64,000 nt of DNA, taken from NCBI GenBank assembly GCA_023374045.1, contig CM041779.1:146135485-146199484 (forward strand). The letters run 5' to 3'. Below are positions 36,001 through 48,649 of this stretch, in pieces. This stretch comes from Limonium bicolor (lineage: Eukaryota > Streptophyta > Magnoliopsida > Caryophyllales > Plumbaginaceae). A program made the translations under genes and the position numbers. The notes under the pieces were generated by a model, which saw nothing but the letters and a program-made list of their open reading frames with translations, was not told the origin of the DNA and made no database searches. Position 1 is the first letter of the stretch, and each line of letters begins with the position of its first letter.

Positions 36001-38078
36001 CTAATGTTATGTTGTTCATGAAATAATAAGGGGTTATTGTGCTTCAAAGTATTTTCAAATATGTATTATACAACATTACACTTGGAAAACTAACCTTAGG
36101 AAATAAATACTAAGGTGAGATGTATAATATATGGTTAAGATTATACATGCGATATAGTGATAAACTATATCATATACAAGGTGTATTAAACTACATGCGA
36201 TACTAAACGTTTAAAGTTAAGTGTATAATATATACTCGACATAACCACACATGTGATATAGCGTTTTTCCTAATCCCGAGTTAAACCGAAAACCCGACAA
36301 ACGTTATTAGTTAACAACGGGGAATAAACCGGGGAGGATAATAACGGTACGGGGTGCCGTAGTGTATTGTTAGTATGAGATGCTGATGCATAGTGTGATG
36401 CATATTAATAGATTGTTAGAGGCGTCTCAAGGATCTCCAGAGATTTTAGCTGATTCATACTCCACGGTTATACATCCAGGGTGAACGGTATGTTATTTAT
36501 GTGGCTTGATTGTCTCTGAGGATTTCCTCAGTTCAGATTGTGTGAAAATCTGTGTTAAGATTGAATGTCTGCTTGTGTGAATTAATATGCTTGAGTTGTG
36601 TATTAATGCTGCTTATTATTATTACTGTTGAACGATAACAGTACAGTTCGTATATATGAACATATTATAAAACGAACTAGCGGCAATGATGCTATCTTAT
36701 ATGTGTAATATAAGGAACGTAAGTAAAACGTTGTAGCATTAGGATAATAAGATATATATATTATCTGAGACTTATATACGGAGCATTGGCCTCTTTAACG
36801 CCGCTCTCGTATCTAACACTGGATCCCGAATCGACATACTCAGGATTGGACTAACGACCTTAGTCTGCTGTGTTAGGAAAAATAGTAAATAAATGCGATG
36901 GTATAGATCAGTTTATCAAGAGGATGTGGCTCTTGCTGTGAACTGTGATCCATTAACGATACTAGGGTACCGTGTGGTAACCGTAAGTATCTGGATAAAT
37001 CTCCAACGGACTACAGATGGTTCGTCGGTCGGAGACTCTACCGCTGGAGTGGCTACTGCCGTGTGTGACCCGCCATAGGAGATGGGTAACTTAGAGACAC
37101 GTCGTTCTAACGATACTTTGTCATCAGGCATGACTGAACAATTACGAACGACTATATTAGCTCGTACATTAGGCGAACATTAATTGGGCTTGCATGCCAA
37201 AGAACGGGAATTTATACATGTTTATAGTTCTCGTTGTTTCGCCTTTTTGTTCATTGGTTATGCTTTGTGGTTATGTGTGGTATGTTGGTGGTGTTGATTA
37301 AATGAGACGTTGTACTCATATGTGTGTTGTGAATTGATTTAATTGAGTCATTGTACTTTACCTATGTTGTGAACTGGATGAGTCGAGTCGCTGTGCTCGT
37401 GTGTGGATTGTTGTGGATTGTTTGGTCGAGCGAGTCGACGTACTCAACTATGATCTATCAAGTGTTTGTTGGAATGGAGTCTCTGTACTCATATAAGCGT
37501 TGTAACGCTTTCAGTGGTATACTGCGATGCGATGTGTGAAGCCGGGGGCTTGTTTGCTATTTGAGTTCACTGCAAATATATGTTGTTGCTTTACAGTTTT
37601 TATATAAAACTACCTGCATGAAAATGAATTGCATGCTCTCGACCAAATAACTGAGGGTCCGAGGGGGCATGACAGTCATGTAGTAACATACTCAGCAGGG
37701 GTTGATTCCATACCACAAACAAACATTTTTGCAGGTATGCAGCTTCCGGTGTCGACAAAGAGAGGGACGCGCTGGGTAGTTTGATTACAGTTGTTTAAAT
37801 ATGCATTGTTGCATTTTGATACGATCCTAGAAACGTGTATAGGATTGGGATACTTAGAATGCTCAATGTGAATGTATTTTATATTGGTTTGGGAGGTTTA
37901 GATCTATCTCTTGTTGTCACTGTGGGAAATATTTCGTATTAAGAATATATCAGAAAGCACGTTATCACCCGTATGGGCGAGTGAGAACGGTGACACCAAG
38001 TAGTGCAATTATTGAGTTTACCGCTGCGATTTCAATTTAAGTAAGTTGATTAGGAGCCGAATAGAGTAGGGTGTTACA
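33028..38078 (+). repeat. Left LTR of chromovirus-like element A (5.05 kb)
   Basis: It starts TGAAATACCCCTAAC and ends GGGTGTTACA, directly followed by an initiator-Met primer site. The layout is that of long Tekay/Del-type LTRs: a leader-like part (33.0-34.0 kb), an AT-rich stretch of repeated GGTTATAA, TAATTTTTGG and ACCGAAA motifs (34.4-36.2 kb) and a less AT-rich 3' part. No ORF is credible. The 5-bp left flank is CCTTC. Its partner is not certain (see the LTR at 58270). Confidence 0.7.
37290..37510 (+). repeat. Degenerate GAGTC-TGTACTC tandem units in the element A LTR
   Basis: Units such as GAGACGTTGTACTCATATG, GAGTCATTGTACTTTACC, GAGTCGCTGTGCTCG, GAGTCGACGTACTCAAC and GAGTCTCTGTACTCATA recur every 40-60 bp. 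Each is a small imperfect palindrome (GAGT...ACTC). Confidence 0.6.
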
Positions 38079-38082
38079 AAAG

Positions 38083-38094
38083 TGGTATCAGAGC
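38083..38094 (+). other. Primer binding site (initiator tRNA-Met) of element A
   Basis: TGGTATCAGAGC lies four bases after the LTR end. It is the standard plant Ty3/gypsy and Copia primer site complementary to the 3' end of tRNA-iMet. Confidence 0.85.
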
Positions 38095-41000
38095 GGAGTA
38101 CCGCTCTAATGACAAGAGATACGCAGGATTTATACAGTGAGCATAGGTTATGGGAAGACGGGAAACGTTTGTAAGGATACGTGACCTTGCGGGGTTGATG
38201 CAGTGCTTAGGACTTGCACATCATAGCCGTAGAGGCCTTCTATTAAACGACCGAGGACTGCGGTATTAGACCGAGTAAAGGTCTAACCCGTCTCTTGACA
38301 TATGTCAGGAAGAGGTCAGGGTAACAGTACTAAGGAAGAACGTGGAGCAGCAGAAGGTGGTGAAGGTCCAGCAACCCCAAGTAACGCGAAGACGGTATGA
38401 ACCGCTCGCACTTGATGGGAGAACATCCCGGGAAATTTGCAATGGTACCCCACCCGCCGCGCAGCCCGTACCTTGAGTACTATCTAGTGAGGCAATGAAA
38501 TGAGGAACACCACGGAGATAACTCTCCTGATCGGGTAGACCCGATGTGGATGCTATGAGAATTATGTTAGATATGGAAAATAAAACCTTAAGTTGTGATG
38601 AGTTGTTTAGGACTGGGGTCCTGGTAATAACGTGATGTTTACCATACGTGTAGCAGATGAATGATTAAACCAAGGTTGAGGAGATAATTCCCGTAGGACT
38701 AATGGGCTAGCTTGCTATAAGCAAGGCAACCCTGTCTTACATCCAGGAAAGCACTGATTTGTGCGCTTGGGGAAACAAGGTAGAAACGACGAGTAAAAAA
38801 AGATTTATGAGATATGTAACAGACGGAATAGATGACCTATTAGAAGTCTCACCGAAGCGAGTAACTCTATCCATGCAATACTGAAGGTTCATGAAGGCCT
38901 GACGTGCATGAAGAGAGATCATGAGAACTGTAGGAACAAGAACTCGCTAAGTCGCTATCATGCGATGCCTCGAGAGGAAAGTAAGACCTTACTACCATGG
39001 TAAATTGGTAGGACGACGAGTGCGGGGTTTAGACTGTAGTAATTTGAGTAAGAACTTCTGCAACAGGAGTAGGAACCCAATTAGAGAATAGCACTGCACT
39101 GACACACCCGTATCGGTGGCTCAGTCTGCATGGTGCACTTGCCACTGCAAGTGCCACATTAACCAGAGCATTAAATTTCAACCTGCCTTGCGCACTTGCT
39201 ACAGCAAGTGCAGCGACGATAATATCCCTAAAGGACCGAGTGGTCCAGGCGGTTCCCAATAAACACTAAACTTTTTGTGAGTCCGTATGCAATAAAGCAG
39301 GACATAGCCTCGTAAAGGCAGGGATACGAAACCCTTGGGTTTGAGGTCAATAAAACATTAGGAAGACCTAGCCGGTCTGACCATTAAACCTGAAAATAAT
39401 ATACCATTTAGTTGAATATAGAAAGAGGAGTAAATGAGAATAAACGGTAACTAGTGCCTACAAGCCTCACCCCAGCGCCGGTATGGACATTAAACGTCAA
39501 GTATTACCGGTGGGGAGTGTCGAGTCTTCAGGACCAGCATAACCATATTTAGGGAGTGCGCGCCACTTGTGGTTAAACCACTACCGTTAAACATTGCCAG
39601 AGGGCAAGATGTGAGCTATACGAGCCAAGATTTTAAATAAAACCTATCCAACTGAGTAGATGAAAATAATAGACAAGTGCCGTTATGGCAAACTATTTTG
39701 TAGTTGTAAGAAAAGATTAGGCAGGTGCAAACGTACAATAAAGGGGCCGATGTTATGCCCGCACCACACACACCGGGGTGTTGTAAATCCATTATGCTGC
39801 TAAACTCCCGTACGGAGGGCAGTGGATATAAGCTGAACAGTGAATCCACCTGAGGACGGAAAATCACCGTTACCTCGAAGAGGATGGAGGAAATATGAGT
39901 TGAATAAGAGTAAGGACTACACAATGAAGAGCGATGATGAACGGAACCCACTAAATGGTGGGTATCCAATTATAACCTTAGGAGAAGATATAAGAACCAA
40001 CTAGGATTAAATTAAATAGCAAGACCAACAATCATTTAACTATCAGAATAAACATTGAGCCTGAATATTGTATGGCATAGGCCTACGGAAGGATACCTTA
40101 GTACCACCAAAGTGACCCAAAACTAGAAGACCAAAAGTGATGAACCACAAATACTGATTAATGTCAGGCTAAATAGGGACTACTATGAGACAGGGGAAAC
40201 ACAGGTGTCAACCTTTATCATGGAGTCCGGAATACACCAGAGGGTGTAACCCAATGGATTGGGTGGAGTTCGAGAACTCAAAATTCAGATCTGAAGGCGT
40301 TAACAACCTAGGAGTGAACGGGAGAAATAGTAAGTAGCTACTGATCCCCACTCACAGATACCAGATGACGAGCATGTGGAAACCAGTATTAGGGTGATAA
40401 GTCGCAAACACCTATCTTAGAGAAGGTAAGGAGAATATACTTAATAAAGGAACCCAGAGAACCCTCTAGGGCCATTCTGACATTAAAGGTTAAGAATTGG
40501 CAGCATAGTTACTTCTACATAAATTACAGGGACTAAGAGTACGATACCCACCGGGTACGAACACTACGAGTGCACTAAACGAGACATGGGACGACCACAC
40601 TCCTAGGAGCTTGTGGGCCTGACAAAACTTACATTAAGTTAGTTGGGTAAGTAGTAATGTATCAGTATGGTACCCCATGTATGTAACAAGTAGTGTAAGG
40701 ACCCAGGAGGTAATCAACTCTGTGTCTAAGTCAGTGAATGGGATCCTGACTAGGTAAACCATGAATTGACGAGAGAGATCTCAGTCAAAACCAACAAGGT
40801 TGGGAAAATCAAGGATAGCTTGATAATAAAACGACATAAGATCACAATCCCATAGTGGATAAGTTAGAACACAAGTTTTGGAGATTTTAGTAAACAAGAA
40901 GCCAAGGCCTATTTTATGGTAAAGGCGAGGTGAACCCACGAATGAGAAGAGGAATTGGGGTATCTTAGGAAGTTATGTTAGAGAAACCTTTGCAAGATAT

Positions 41001-41440
41001 ATAGATGCCACCCAGAAAGGGAGCACAAAAAGAGTAATATAATACGCTAAGGGCGCTGCGATGATGTCGCATTAAACAATAATAACCACATACTCAAGCT
41101 ATAAAAACGTCAGTATGTTAGTACCAATTAGGGCTGAACAGAAAACTAATGCCAAGCTAAAACCCACAGCCGTATAATATGTTTACAACAGACGAAGGGC
41201 AAAAGCGAGCATTACAAGAGATACTCTAAGCTGGAGATTAGATACTCCATGCAAACCGCAATAGCAGATAACCGTCTAATCGACTGGTACATGGTGCGCA
41301 ACAAAGCGACCATTATAATAACTATTAACCCAATTATGGTGGTATGAAGCAGAACATGGAAGATCAGATAAACCAATGGATTAGATACTTCATTTGAAGT
41401 TTTAACCTGAGAGCGGCCCAAACTCTCTTGGACTGTTTAA
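38095..41440 (+). pseudogene. Highly decayed interior of element A (gag side)
   Basis: A gag-like start is possible at 38301 (MSGRGQGNSTKEERGAAEGG), in the right place after a 200-bp leader, but it meets a stop after about 33 codons. Beyond it I recognise no zinc knuckle, protease or polymerase motif in any frame. The open frames on both strands are short and composition-driven. Calling it element interior rests on position between the primer site and the SINE/reverse LTR. Confidence 0.4.
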
Positions 41441-41494
41441 ATGGGTTTTTGAAGTTCATAGACTTGGGCTTAGTAGGTTAGTCCAAGACCGTGT

Positions 41495-41600
41495 TGCATT
41501 TTTTCTATTTAAACTAAATTCCCTAAAAGGATTATGCGGGGTTTCGAACTTGCAACCCCGACTCAGTTCCAGGTTTATCTTGACCAACTACGCCATTGAA
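41495..41600 (-). repeat. tRNA-derived SINE-like unit
   Basis: On the minus strand TAGTTGGTCAAGATA (41591-41577) fits the pol III A box and AGTTCGAAACC (41550-41540) the B box, 37 bp apart. They are framed by GGCGTAG and GGGGTTGCAAGTTCGAAACCCC. An A run follows (TAGAAAAAATG, near 41500). The spacing and the non-cloverleaf T-arm argue for a tRNA-derived SINE rather than a working tRNA gene. Target duplications were not identified. Confidence 0.55.
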
Positions 41601-41639
41601 CTTCTTGTCTAAAAGATATGTCTAATTTTATTTTACTTA

Positions 41640-44600
41640 CTTACTCCTAGCCATGGGACTAGTTAAATAAACTTTTAAGTTATCGTTGGCTAATTACTAC
41701 AACATTGATTAAAGACCTGAAGCTTAGCACCAGTATATATATATATATTCTTCTAATTAAGTTTCCCACAGGAAATGTTAACATGATCTCTTAATATTTC
41801 TAATATACTTATATACATATATTAGGATTTATCCCAAAGCATTCCTTAAGAAATTTTATTAAATTTAATTACTTTTAATAACTCTTACACATCTAGTATT
41901 CACAAGGTATATTATATGTTTTATTATTACCTATACAATAAGGTGTTTAGTATAACCTTTTGTGTATCCTTACTTACATTGAATTTCCTAAATGTTTTAT
42001 TTTTACACACATCCTCTCTGTAGACTATGCATAATCCTTTGTACTAAACCTCATTAAACTTAAGCCTTAAATACGTTTTAAATTGTTTTAAAAAACCTTA
42101 ACAACAAACCTAAGTTTTCAAAGAATAACTTAATAAATTAATTTCCTTTATTGTATTTATGATGGACAATATATCTACATAGAGTAGTATTTATCAAAGA
42201 ATTAAACTCTGGTTCGCAAGTGAAATTGTTAATTATTTAATAGGATAATCTACTATGAAAATTCCCATATTTTATATTCAAACAACCTAACATTATTCCC
42301 CTTTACCGTAAAGTATATCGATATAATATCTTATGTAACTTAGTTTAATCTAATAAAGGTTCAAAGGTTTTAAGTATCAATTTCCCATTTATAAACCCTC
42401 CTATAAATTCTCACTATTAAATACCCCACTCAATTGTAACCTCATATCCTGAATATTAGTAATAAATGTATTTTATATGGCTTATCTAATTCTAAGAAAC
42501 TTAAGGATAATTATTTAGATAAATTTCCAAATCATCGTTTAATATAGAATATATCATAATCCTTATAATGATTCTATCTTAAAACATTAAGTTATATTTC
42601 ACTACCATAAATGTTAAGAAATGATTAAATCTAGACTTACTAACCCACCTCACATTTAGATGTAAAAGTATTTTACTTATTTATTATGGTTTATATATTA
42701 AGAACATCTAGATGTAAACGTATTACATTTGTTTATCATCAATTATAGAATAAGATCTATTTGTACAACATTTGTATCACAATTTTTTTCCTAAGTTTTA
42801 ACTTATTAATTACTTAATCCCAATTTAAGGTTTACATCCTGGTTATTGAAAAATAATACTACACATGTATTTTAATATGGTTATATATAAACCTTGGAAA
42901 CTCAAAGGTAACTCTTAAGCCTAATGCACAACTATAAATTAATACCACCTCATATAATATTCTCCTGTTAGTATTATGTAGAGGTTTAGTTTAACTTATA
43001 AATTCCTTCGTATTATATTTCCTATAAGGTATTTAATTTTATTTATATTTAATGTGTGTATATTTATATACTAGGATTTGTTCAAAACATTATTTATGTA
43101 GTTTTATTGTATTTAATTATGTTTAATAACTTTTAGGCATAACTACAACCGATATACGGTTTAATAAATAAAGTGTTTCCCTTTATTTATTTAATACATA
43201 TATACGTATACCTGTATTAGAATTTAACTAAGACATCCCCTATGTAACTTATTATATTTAAACTATCCTATTACTACAACCTTTACTGTATTCCAAGTAT
43301 GTTCCATAAAGTATTTCTTTTACTATATCTTAGGATTCTAGTTCTTATAATATCTAGTTATTATAAGTGTTAATTCATTAGTTCCTTGCTTTACTCTAAA
43401 GTACTACTTTTATTCCCTTTATATATGCGTAAAAATATATATTTATTCCTTAGTTTAATTAAAAATATTAACTCCCATATAGTATAATAAAACGTAAAAA
43501 TAATTATATTCCTTGATTTACATAAGTTTCTACTTAAATATGTATATATACATATATGTAAATAATTTCACTTCTATTAAAAACTAATACCTAAACATTT
43601 ATAAACTTACTATTATAAAATGTTAATTTAGTATTCCATATTTTCCCAGCTTAAAAAGTTTATTAATAAACCATACTTTAATTGTTGGTTACATTAAAAA
43701 CCATATATTATAAGTTATTCTTATGAAAAACTCATAAACACAATTTTTAAAACCTTTTACCATTGCCCAGAAATCCCCAAATTTAATATACAGTAACTAT
43801 AACATTTAGACATATTATAAAATTTTTATTTCATAAAAATATCTTTTTAATTTAGCCAAATAATTCCAGAAAACCCGCGACTTGCAAAAATCATAACTTA
43901 CGTTTAAAAACTCCAAAACCATATTAATTTACATCAAAATAAACTAGATTAAATAAGGAATCTATGGTTAAAATTTCAAGTCAAAATACATTTGGGAAGG
44001 TATTTAAATTAACTCAACAAGTTAGGGTTATTTACTGGGATTTATTAAAACTAAATCTGAAACGTTTTAATCTCAGCCGTCCAAATCTCTTAACTATTTT
44101 CGGACGGCCGACATGCAGCGAGTTCATCAGCGAAAGACAAATCGAACCCGAGTACTAAATTCGTAAATTCTCTCAATCCACAGAACGAAATCGAGTGATT
44201 CTTGTTTCATTGAACTCGAAATTGAAAAACGAATCCATTGACACTGATTTCCCCAATTATAATGCAGTGTAACTCAGATACGATACTGGGTTACGCATTT
44301 TAGGGTTCTTCGGGTTTGCGAATTGAAATCTGTCAAATTCTCTTAACCTAATGCATAATAGGGGAAATTGCAACATGGGTTTGGTCGACAATGAAGATTA
44401 GTTTAGCATCGTCGGAAGAATTTGAGGAAAACTCACCGGGAATTGCAAGAACGGAGCAAATAGATTTCGGTTTTCTGGAAACACATTCGAACCTTGCCTG
44501 TTCGAGTAGTCAACTTCGAAGCACTATAAGTTCCAGCACAGATCGAGTTAGGCTATGTTTAAGGGCTCATTGGAAAGAGGAAACTTAGATCTACGTATTG

Positions 44601-45630
44601 ATAGCAATAACTAATCCTAACTCGCATCACACAGAAAGAAATCGAAGTCGCAAATCACGAGTTTACCTTACAGTTTCGGTATTATTTTATGTGCTGGCGA
44701 AACCGAAACTTAAGACATCTATATCTTCCAACTGGTTACGAATCGGACTTGGGCATAAACATAAAAATTGTAGAGGGATTAGAGATCTTTAAAACGAGCT
44801 AAAGAAATCGAATTTTGGTTGGGAAACGAAGGAGTTATGATCGACGCAAGTTACCTGAAATCGATGAGAAACTGGAATTCTGGGAACACGTTTCCCAAGG
44901 TGTCAACTTTAGGTCAGATTTGCGGCTGATGTATAACGAATTAGGGTATGTGTGAGTAATGGTTGGAAAGAGGACGTTTTGAAGAAGAGAATGAAGAAGA
45001 CGGCATGGAAAAATATTGAGAGATGAGTGAGATATAGCCGTCCAAAGTTAGGGCTAAACACTGAGTTCTGTTATCGGAATTCAGGGAAAGAATCGGCTAA
45101 GTGTGGGCGACCCGTGACAGAGTGACACGTGGCATCTTTCAAATTTTTGATTCAAAACTTCAATCTAGCATAACTTTGGCTAGGATGATCCGTTTTTGAC
45201 GTTCTTTTTATCGATCTTCATGGTTTTCCATAACCTATTTATTGGTATAGGTTTCATGGCCTGGTTTGACCATTCTCAAAAAGTCAACTCTAGCCAGGCT
45301 TAATAAGCTTTAAGGTTTCTAGAATTTTATATTGACTTTTATGTTCCAAAACAATGTTCCAACACTTCCTAAATCTTTATAATATAGTTGGAGTGTTTAG
45401 AAATTTTCCCAAGATTTATTGACTTATAAATCTTATTATTAATTCATACTATATAATAATATATAATAATTAGGGTTAAATAGGAGAAAACTCCTAATAA
45501 ATAAATTTCACAATTCCATATAATACTTTTATATTCATAATTCCATATAATAATTTAATACTTAATAGTATTATTAAAGGTTTATAAAAGAAATCCCCTA
45601 AATTAATTTAATTAATTTAGGGGTATTTCA
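41640..45630 (-). repeat. Reverse-oriented chromovirus-type LTR
   Basis: Reading the minus strand from 45630, the sequence starts TGAAATACCCCTAAATTAA, preceded by a polypurine tract (CTTTTAAGGGGGATATAC, 45648-45631) and the same CTTCGAGGCGAAG block that precedes the right LTR of element B. The next 1.7 kb is leader-like. The rest, to about 41640, is AT-rich like the long LTRs of element A. The expected TGTTACA end is not found before the SINE-like unit. It would be the 3' LTR of a minus-oriented element whose interior is missing. Confidence 0.55.
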
Positions 45631-45648
45631 GTATATCCCCCTTAAAAG
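45631..45648 (-). other. Polypurine tract beside the reverse LTR
   Basis: CTTTTAAGGGGGATATAC on the minus strand directly precedes the TGAAATACCCC LTR start. It parallels TTTTAAGGGGGATGAGA in element B and TTTTAAGGGGGGTAGAC in element A. Confidence 0.65.
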
Positions 45649-45719
45649 AAACTTCGCCTCGAAGTTTAAAAATCAACTAATAAGCACTCACACCGCTTCG
45701 GGTGTGCTGAGACAATAAT

Positions 45720-48241
45720 TGAAATACCCGAGAATTTGAAGTTAGGAGTACGATAATATATAGTCAGAATAATGAGTCCGAGTTAGTAATATAGTGGCCC
45801 AGGGAAACTAACGATACTCCTAAATTAACTTATTTCCTCTTCCTAGAAATTTCTCTCCACATGTATTCATTTTAAATACATAGAGTTCTAATTCAAATTG
45901 ACCTCCTCTTAGCACTTAATTAATTTCTAGAATTCAAATCTGATTTTACTTCCTATTAGTAATGATCTCTAATTATAGAGTTCAAATCCCTTTTGACTTC
46001 TCCAAATTTATTATATATATTTTGTTATTAGCATTCTAGAACTCTCTCTAACGCAATTATAATTCCCTTGCTAGAACTATTGTTTTACTTTATTTATTTT
46101 ATTCAATCAATCTCTTTCCTACTTCCAAGTAAATGTTTATTAATTATCTTCCTAGATTTTCTACTCCATCCTTATCTAGCTACAATGATCTACTTTCTCA
46201 ACAATATTCAAACTAGAAAACTATTTCTGAATTTCTAAAAGAATGTTGTTGGAGATTTTATTTTCCTTCCTGAGGTTTCTCAACGTTATGTTGCTGTATA
46301 GGTTCTCTAAAAACAAATTGCAATGTTAAGTATTTATTTTGAGATAGTAATCATTAACTTGTTTAACAATATCGATTTCCCTTATTCCTATAATTTACTT
46401 ATTTATATAACGACCTTCCCCACTACGCTCTACCTTCACCACGACGCTTCTACGTTCTGCCTTACCAAAAACTTATTCACGTATCTTCTTCCTTGAGTTC
46501 TTATAATTCGCGTTCTTCATTCTACCTTCGGCGTTCTTCATTCTACCCTTGCTGGATCGTTTCCCTTGGTGCCAATTAGGAGCTTTGTTGGGTAATGTAT
46601 TCTACTTAGTTACTTAGTTATCTATTCGTTGTTGACGAATTCGGATTGTTAATCTTGGTTACCTAGACGGATATCGTTGACGATATCGTTGACGAGTGCT
46701 ATCAATAGTTCGGAGCAGTTTGGGTTCTTGAGGGATTTGGTTGTTCCAGGTAAATTCTATGCTCAATGGTTTTGATTGTGGTTTTGCGAAATATTGGAAA
46801 AGGGTTCGTTGTGCTTTGTCTCGGTTGTGATTTGAGGATTTGGGATTCTTCCCCACGTTTTGGAATTGAGGAATTGGATTGAGATTGTGGTGTTGCAGTT
46901 GTGGTTTTTGGGAGTCTTTCACAGGTTGTATTCTGTTGTTTGGGAGCCCATAGGTGCTCCCCATTATTGATATTATTTGCGCTGCAGACATTGTTGCAGT
47001 TAAGCTCTATGATCTACTCTATGTTACTGCTGTTTCATAGGGGGTGTGCACACTTAAGGACTTAGAGTGAGGTGGTTGTTTGACGGTCCCATAGGTGATT
47101 GTCCTGGAATTGTTGTTTGGGGTCCCATAGGTGACCCCGTGTTCGGAATTGTGGTTATTACTTCCTGTTGAAAGCTCCCTACTGCAATTTCGGTATCGAT
47201 ATGTTTTCTGGAAATTCATTAACTATTCAGTAAACCTTCTCATCTGATTGTTAAAGGCAATTGTGTTCTAAAATGTATTTTACAGCTTGAGGTGGAATTT
47301 ACTCAGTTTTTCTGATTTGTGCGATCCTTTCTGTGTTTTTGTCTATGTTTTATGTTCGCAGGCATTGATGACTAATTGTGGGACCGGGACAGCGAATCAC
47401 TTAGTTTAGGGGATCACGTATTAATAAGGCGACATTTGAATTTCAGTGTTTATGAGATGTTGTTATGTTCTCAAGGTTTTTTATACATTAGATGTTATTT
47501 TGCTTCCGGGTAAGCTGAAAGTTAACTTTGGTTTTTAGTGTTGTTTAGTTCATTAGCCTGAGCACCCATGGGAATTGGGTGTGGCGGTAATGCCCTGGAC
47601 GTTTTGAGATCCGCTGCTATATTAAAGGTTATGTGCACTCGAATTTTTGGTTAACTAAGTTAATTGCTCTTGGATCAGTTTTCCAAGTTTGTGGTTGTCT
47701 TATTAATGGCTTCTTCTGTTCGAGAGATTCTCTTGTTGTTAATATGTTTTACATAAGTGTTTCTAACGGTTTTTGGGTTCTATTTCTGCATTTAAAACTG
47801 CATTTAAGGACCTGTCCGAACGTCCGTCCGGACATCAATGTTCGGACAGGCCCCGAAAGTTTCAAGTGTTTTCTTTGTTTGGGCTGTGTCCGAACTTCTA
47901 AGTTCGGACATCATGCGAGGACGGGTCGGCTTGCAAGTCTCGACCTATGTCAACTTGCTTGCAAGTCTGGACCAATGTTCGGACCACGTAAGGATTTTCC
48001 GGAGTTTTAAAGTTCGACTTGTGTCCGAACTTCGAAGTCCGGACACAAGTTCGGACATTTGTTCTTCCGCAGTCTATGTCTCTTCGGCTTGTGTCCGAAC
48101 TTGCCATGTCCGGACACAAGTTCGGACCGACTCTGTTTTGCTCTTTTAGGACTCGTTTGGAGTCCGTTTTTAATGCCGTTTGCGCCGCTAGATTTATATT
48201 TTCGTAAGCTATGTTTTGAGGTAAAAATCCAGGGTGTTACA
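45720..48241 (+). repeat. Left LTR of element B
   Basis: 2522 bp. A TATA-like box, TTATATAACG, lies near 46394-46404. Three GTCCCATAGGTG-type hairpins lie at 46942-47138 and a cluster of GTCCGAAC/GTTCGGAC palindromes at 47810-48130. A short duplication (GATATCGTTGAC twice, near 46671-46695) is absent from the right LTR. Confidence 0.9.
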
Positions 48242-48244
48242 AGG

Positions 48245-48256
48245 TGGTATCAGAGC
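48245..48256 (+). other. Primer binding site (initiator tRNA-Met) of element B
   Basis: TGGTATCAGAGC three bases after the LTR end. Confidence 0.9.
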
Positions 48257-48649
48257 TTTGTTTTGAAATAAGATAAAACTTGAGTAACCAGATTAAAATT
48301 TGGGGGACAAGCCATTTGGGGAAGTTATGATGGATTGCGTGTATGTTGTGAGCTGTTGAGTTATATTGGATATCTTGGTGTGGTAATTGAAGGTCATACA
48401 AGAATTATTGTGTACTAACCAATTGTTGAAATTGTATCATGCTTGTTACATGTATCATTGTTATACCTGAATTATCTACCCGTGGGTTAGGGTAGCGAGA
48501 TTGTAGTATAATTGAGAAGGGATTGTTATAGGGGATTTAAAAGCTTTGAAATTCTTGACTCATAATCAGGAGTCCACCTTGAGTAGGGTTGACTGGCAGA
48601 CCGATTGAATTTCCCCTACAACACCAGAAGTAGAAGCGGGAGGACTACC

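Noticed and set aside
39616..39969. 117-codon minus-strand frame in element A interior
   Set aside because: Composition-driven, with no motif. A C-x-x-C-like patch on the opposite strand near 39680-39720 was also considered as a zinc knuckle but does not fit CX2CX4HX4C.
41540..41600. Functional tRNA gene
   Set aside because: A and B boxes are present, but the T-arm has extra bases, the acceptor stem is absent and no anticodon arm can be drawn, so a SINE is the better reading.
47838..48271. Stacked open frames on both strands in the element B LTR
   Set aside because: They arise because the GTCCGAAC/GTTCGGAC palindromes read openly in all frames (repeated RTCVRTSKFG-like strings). Not proteins.
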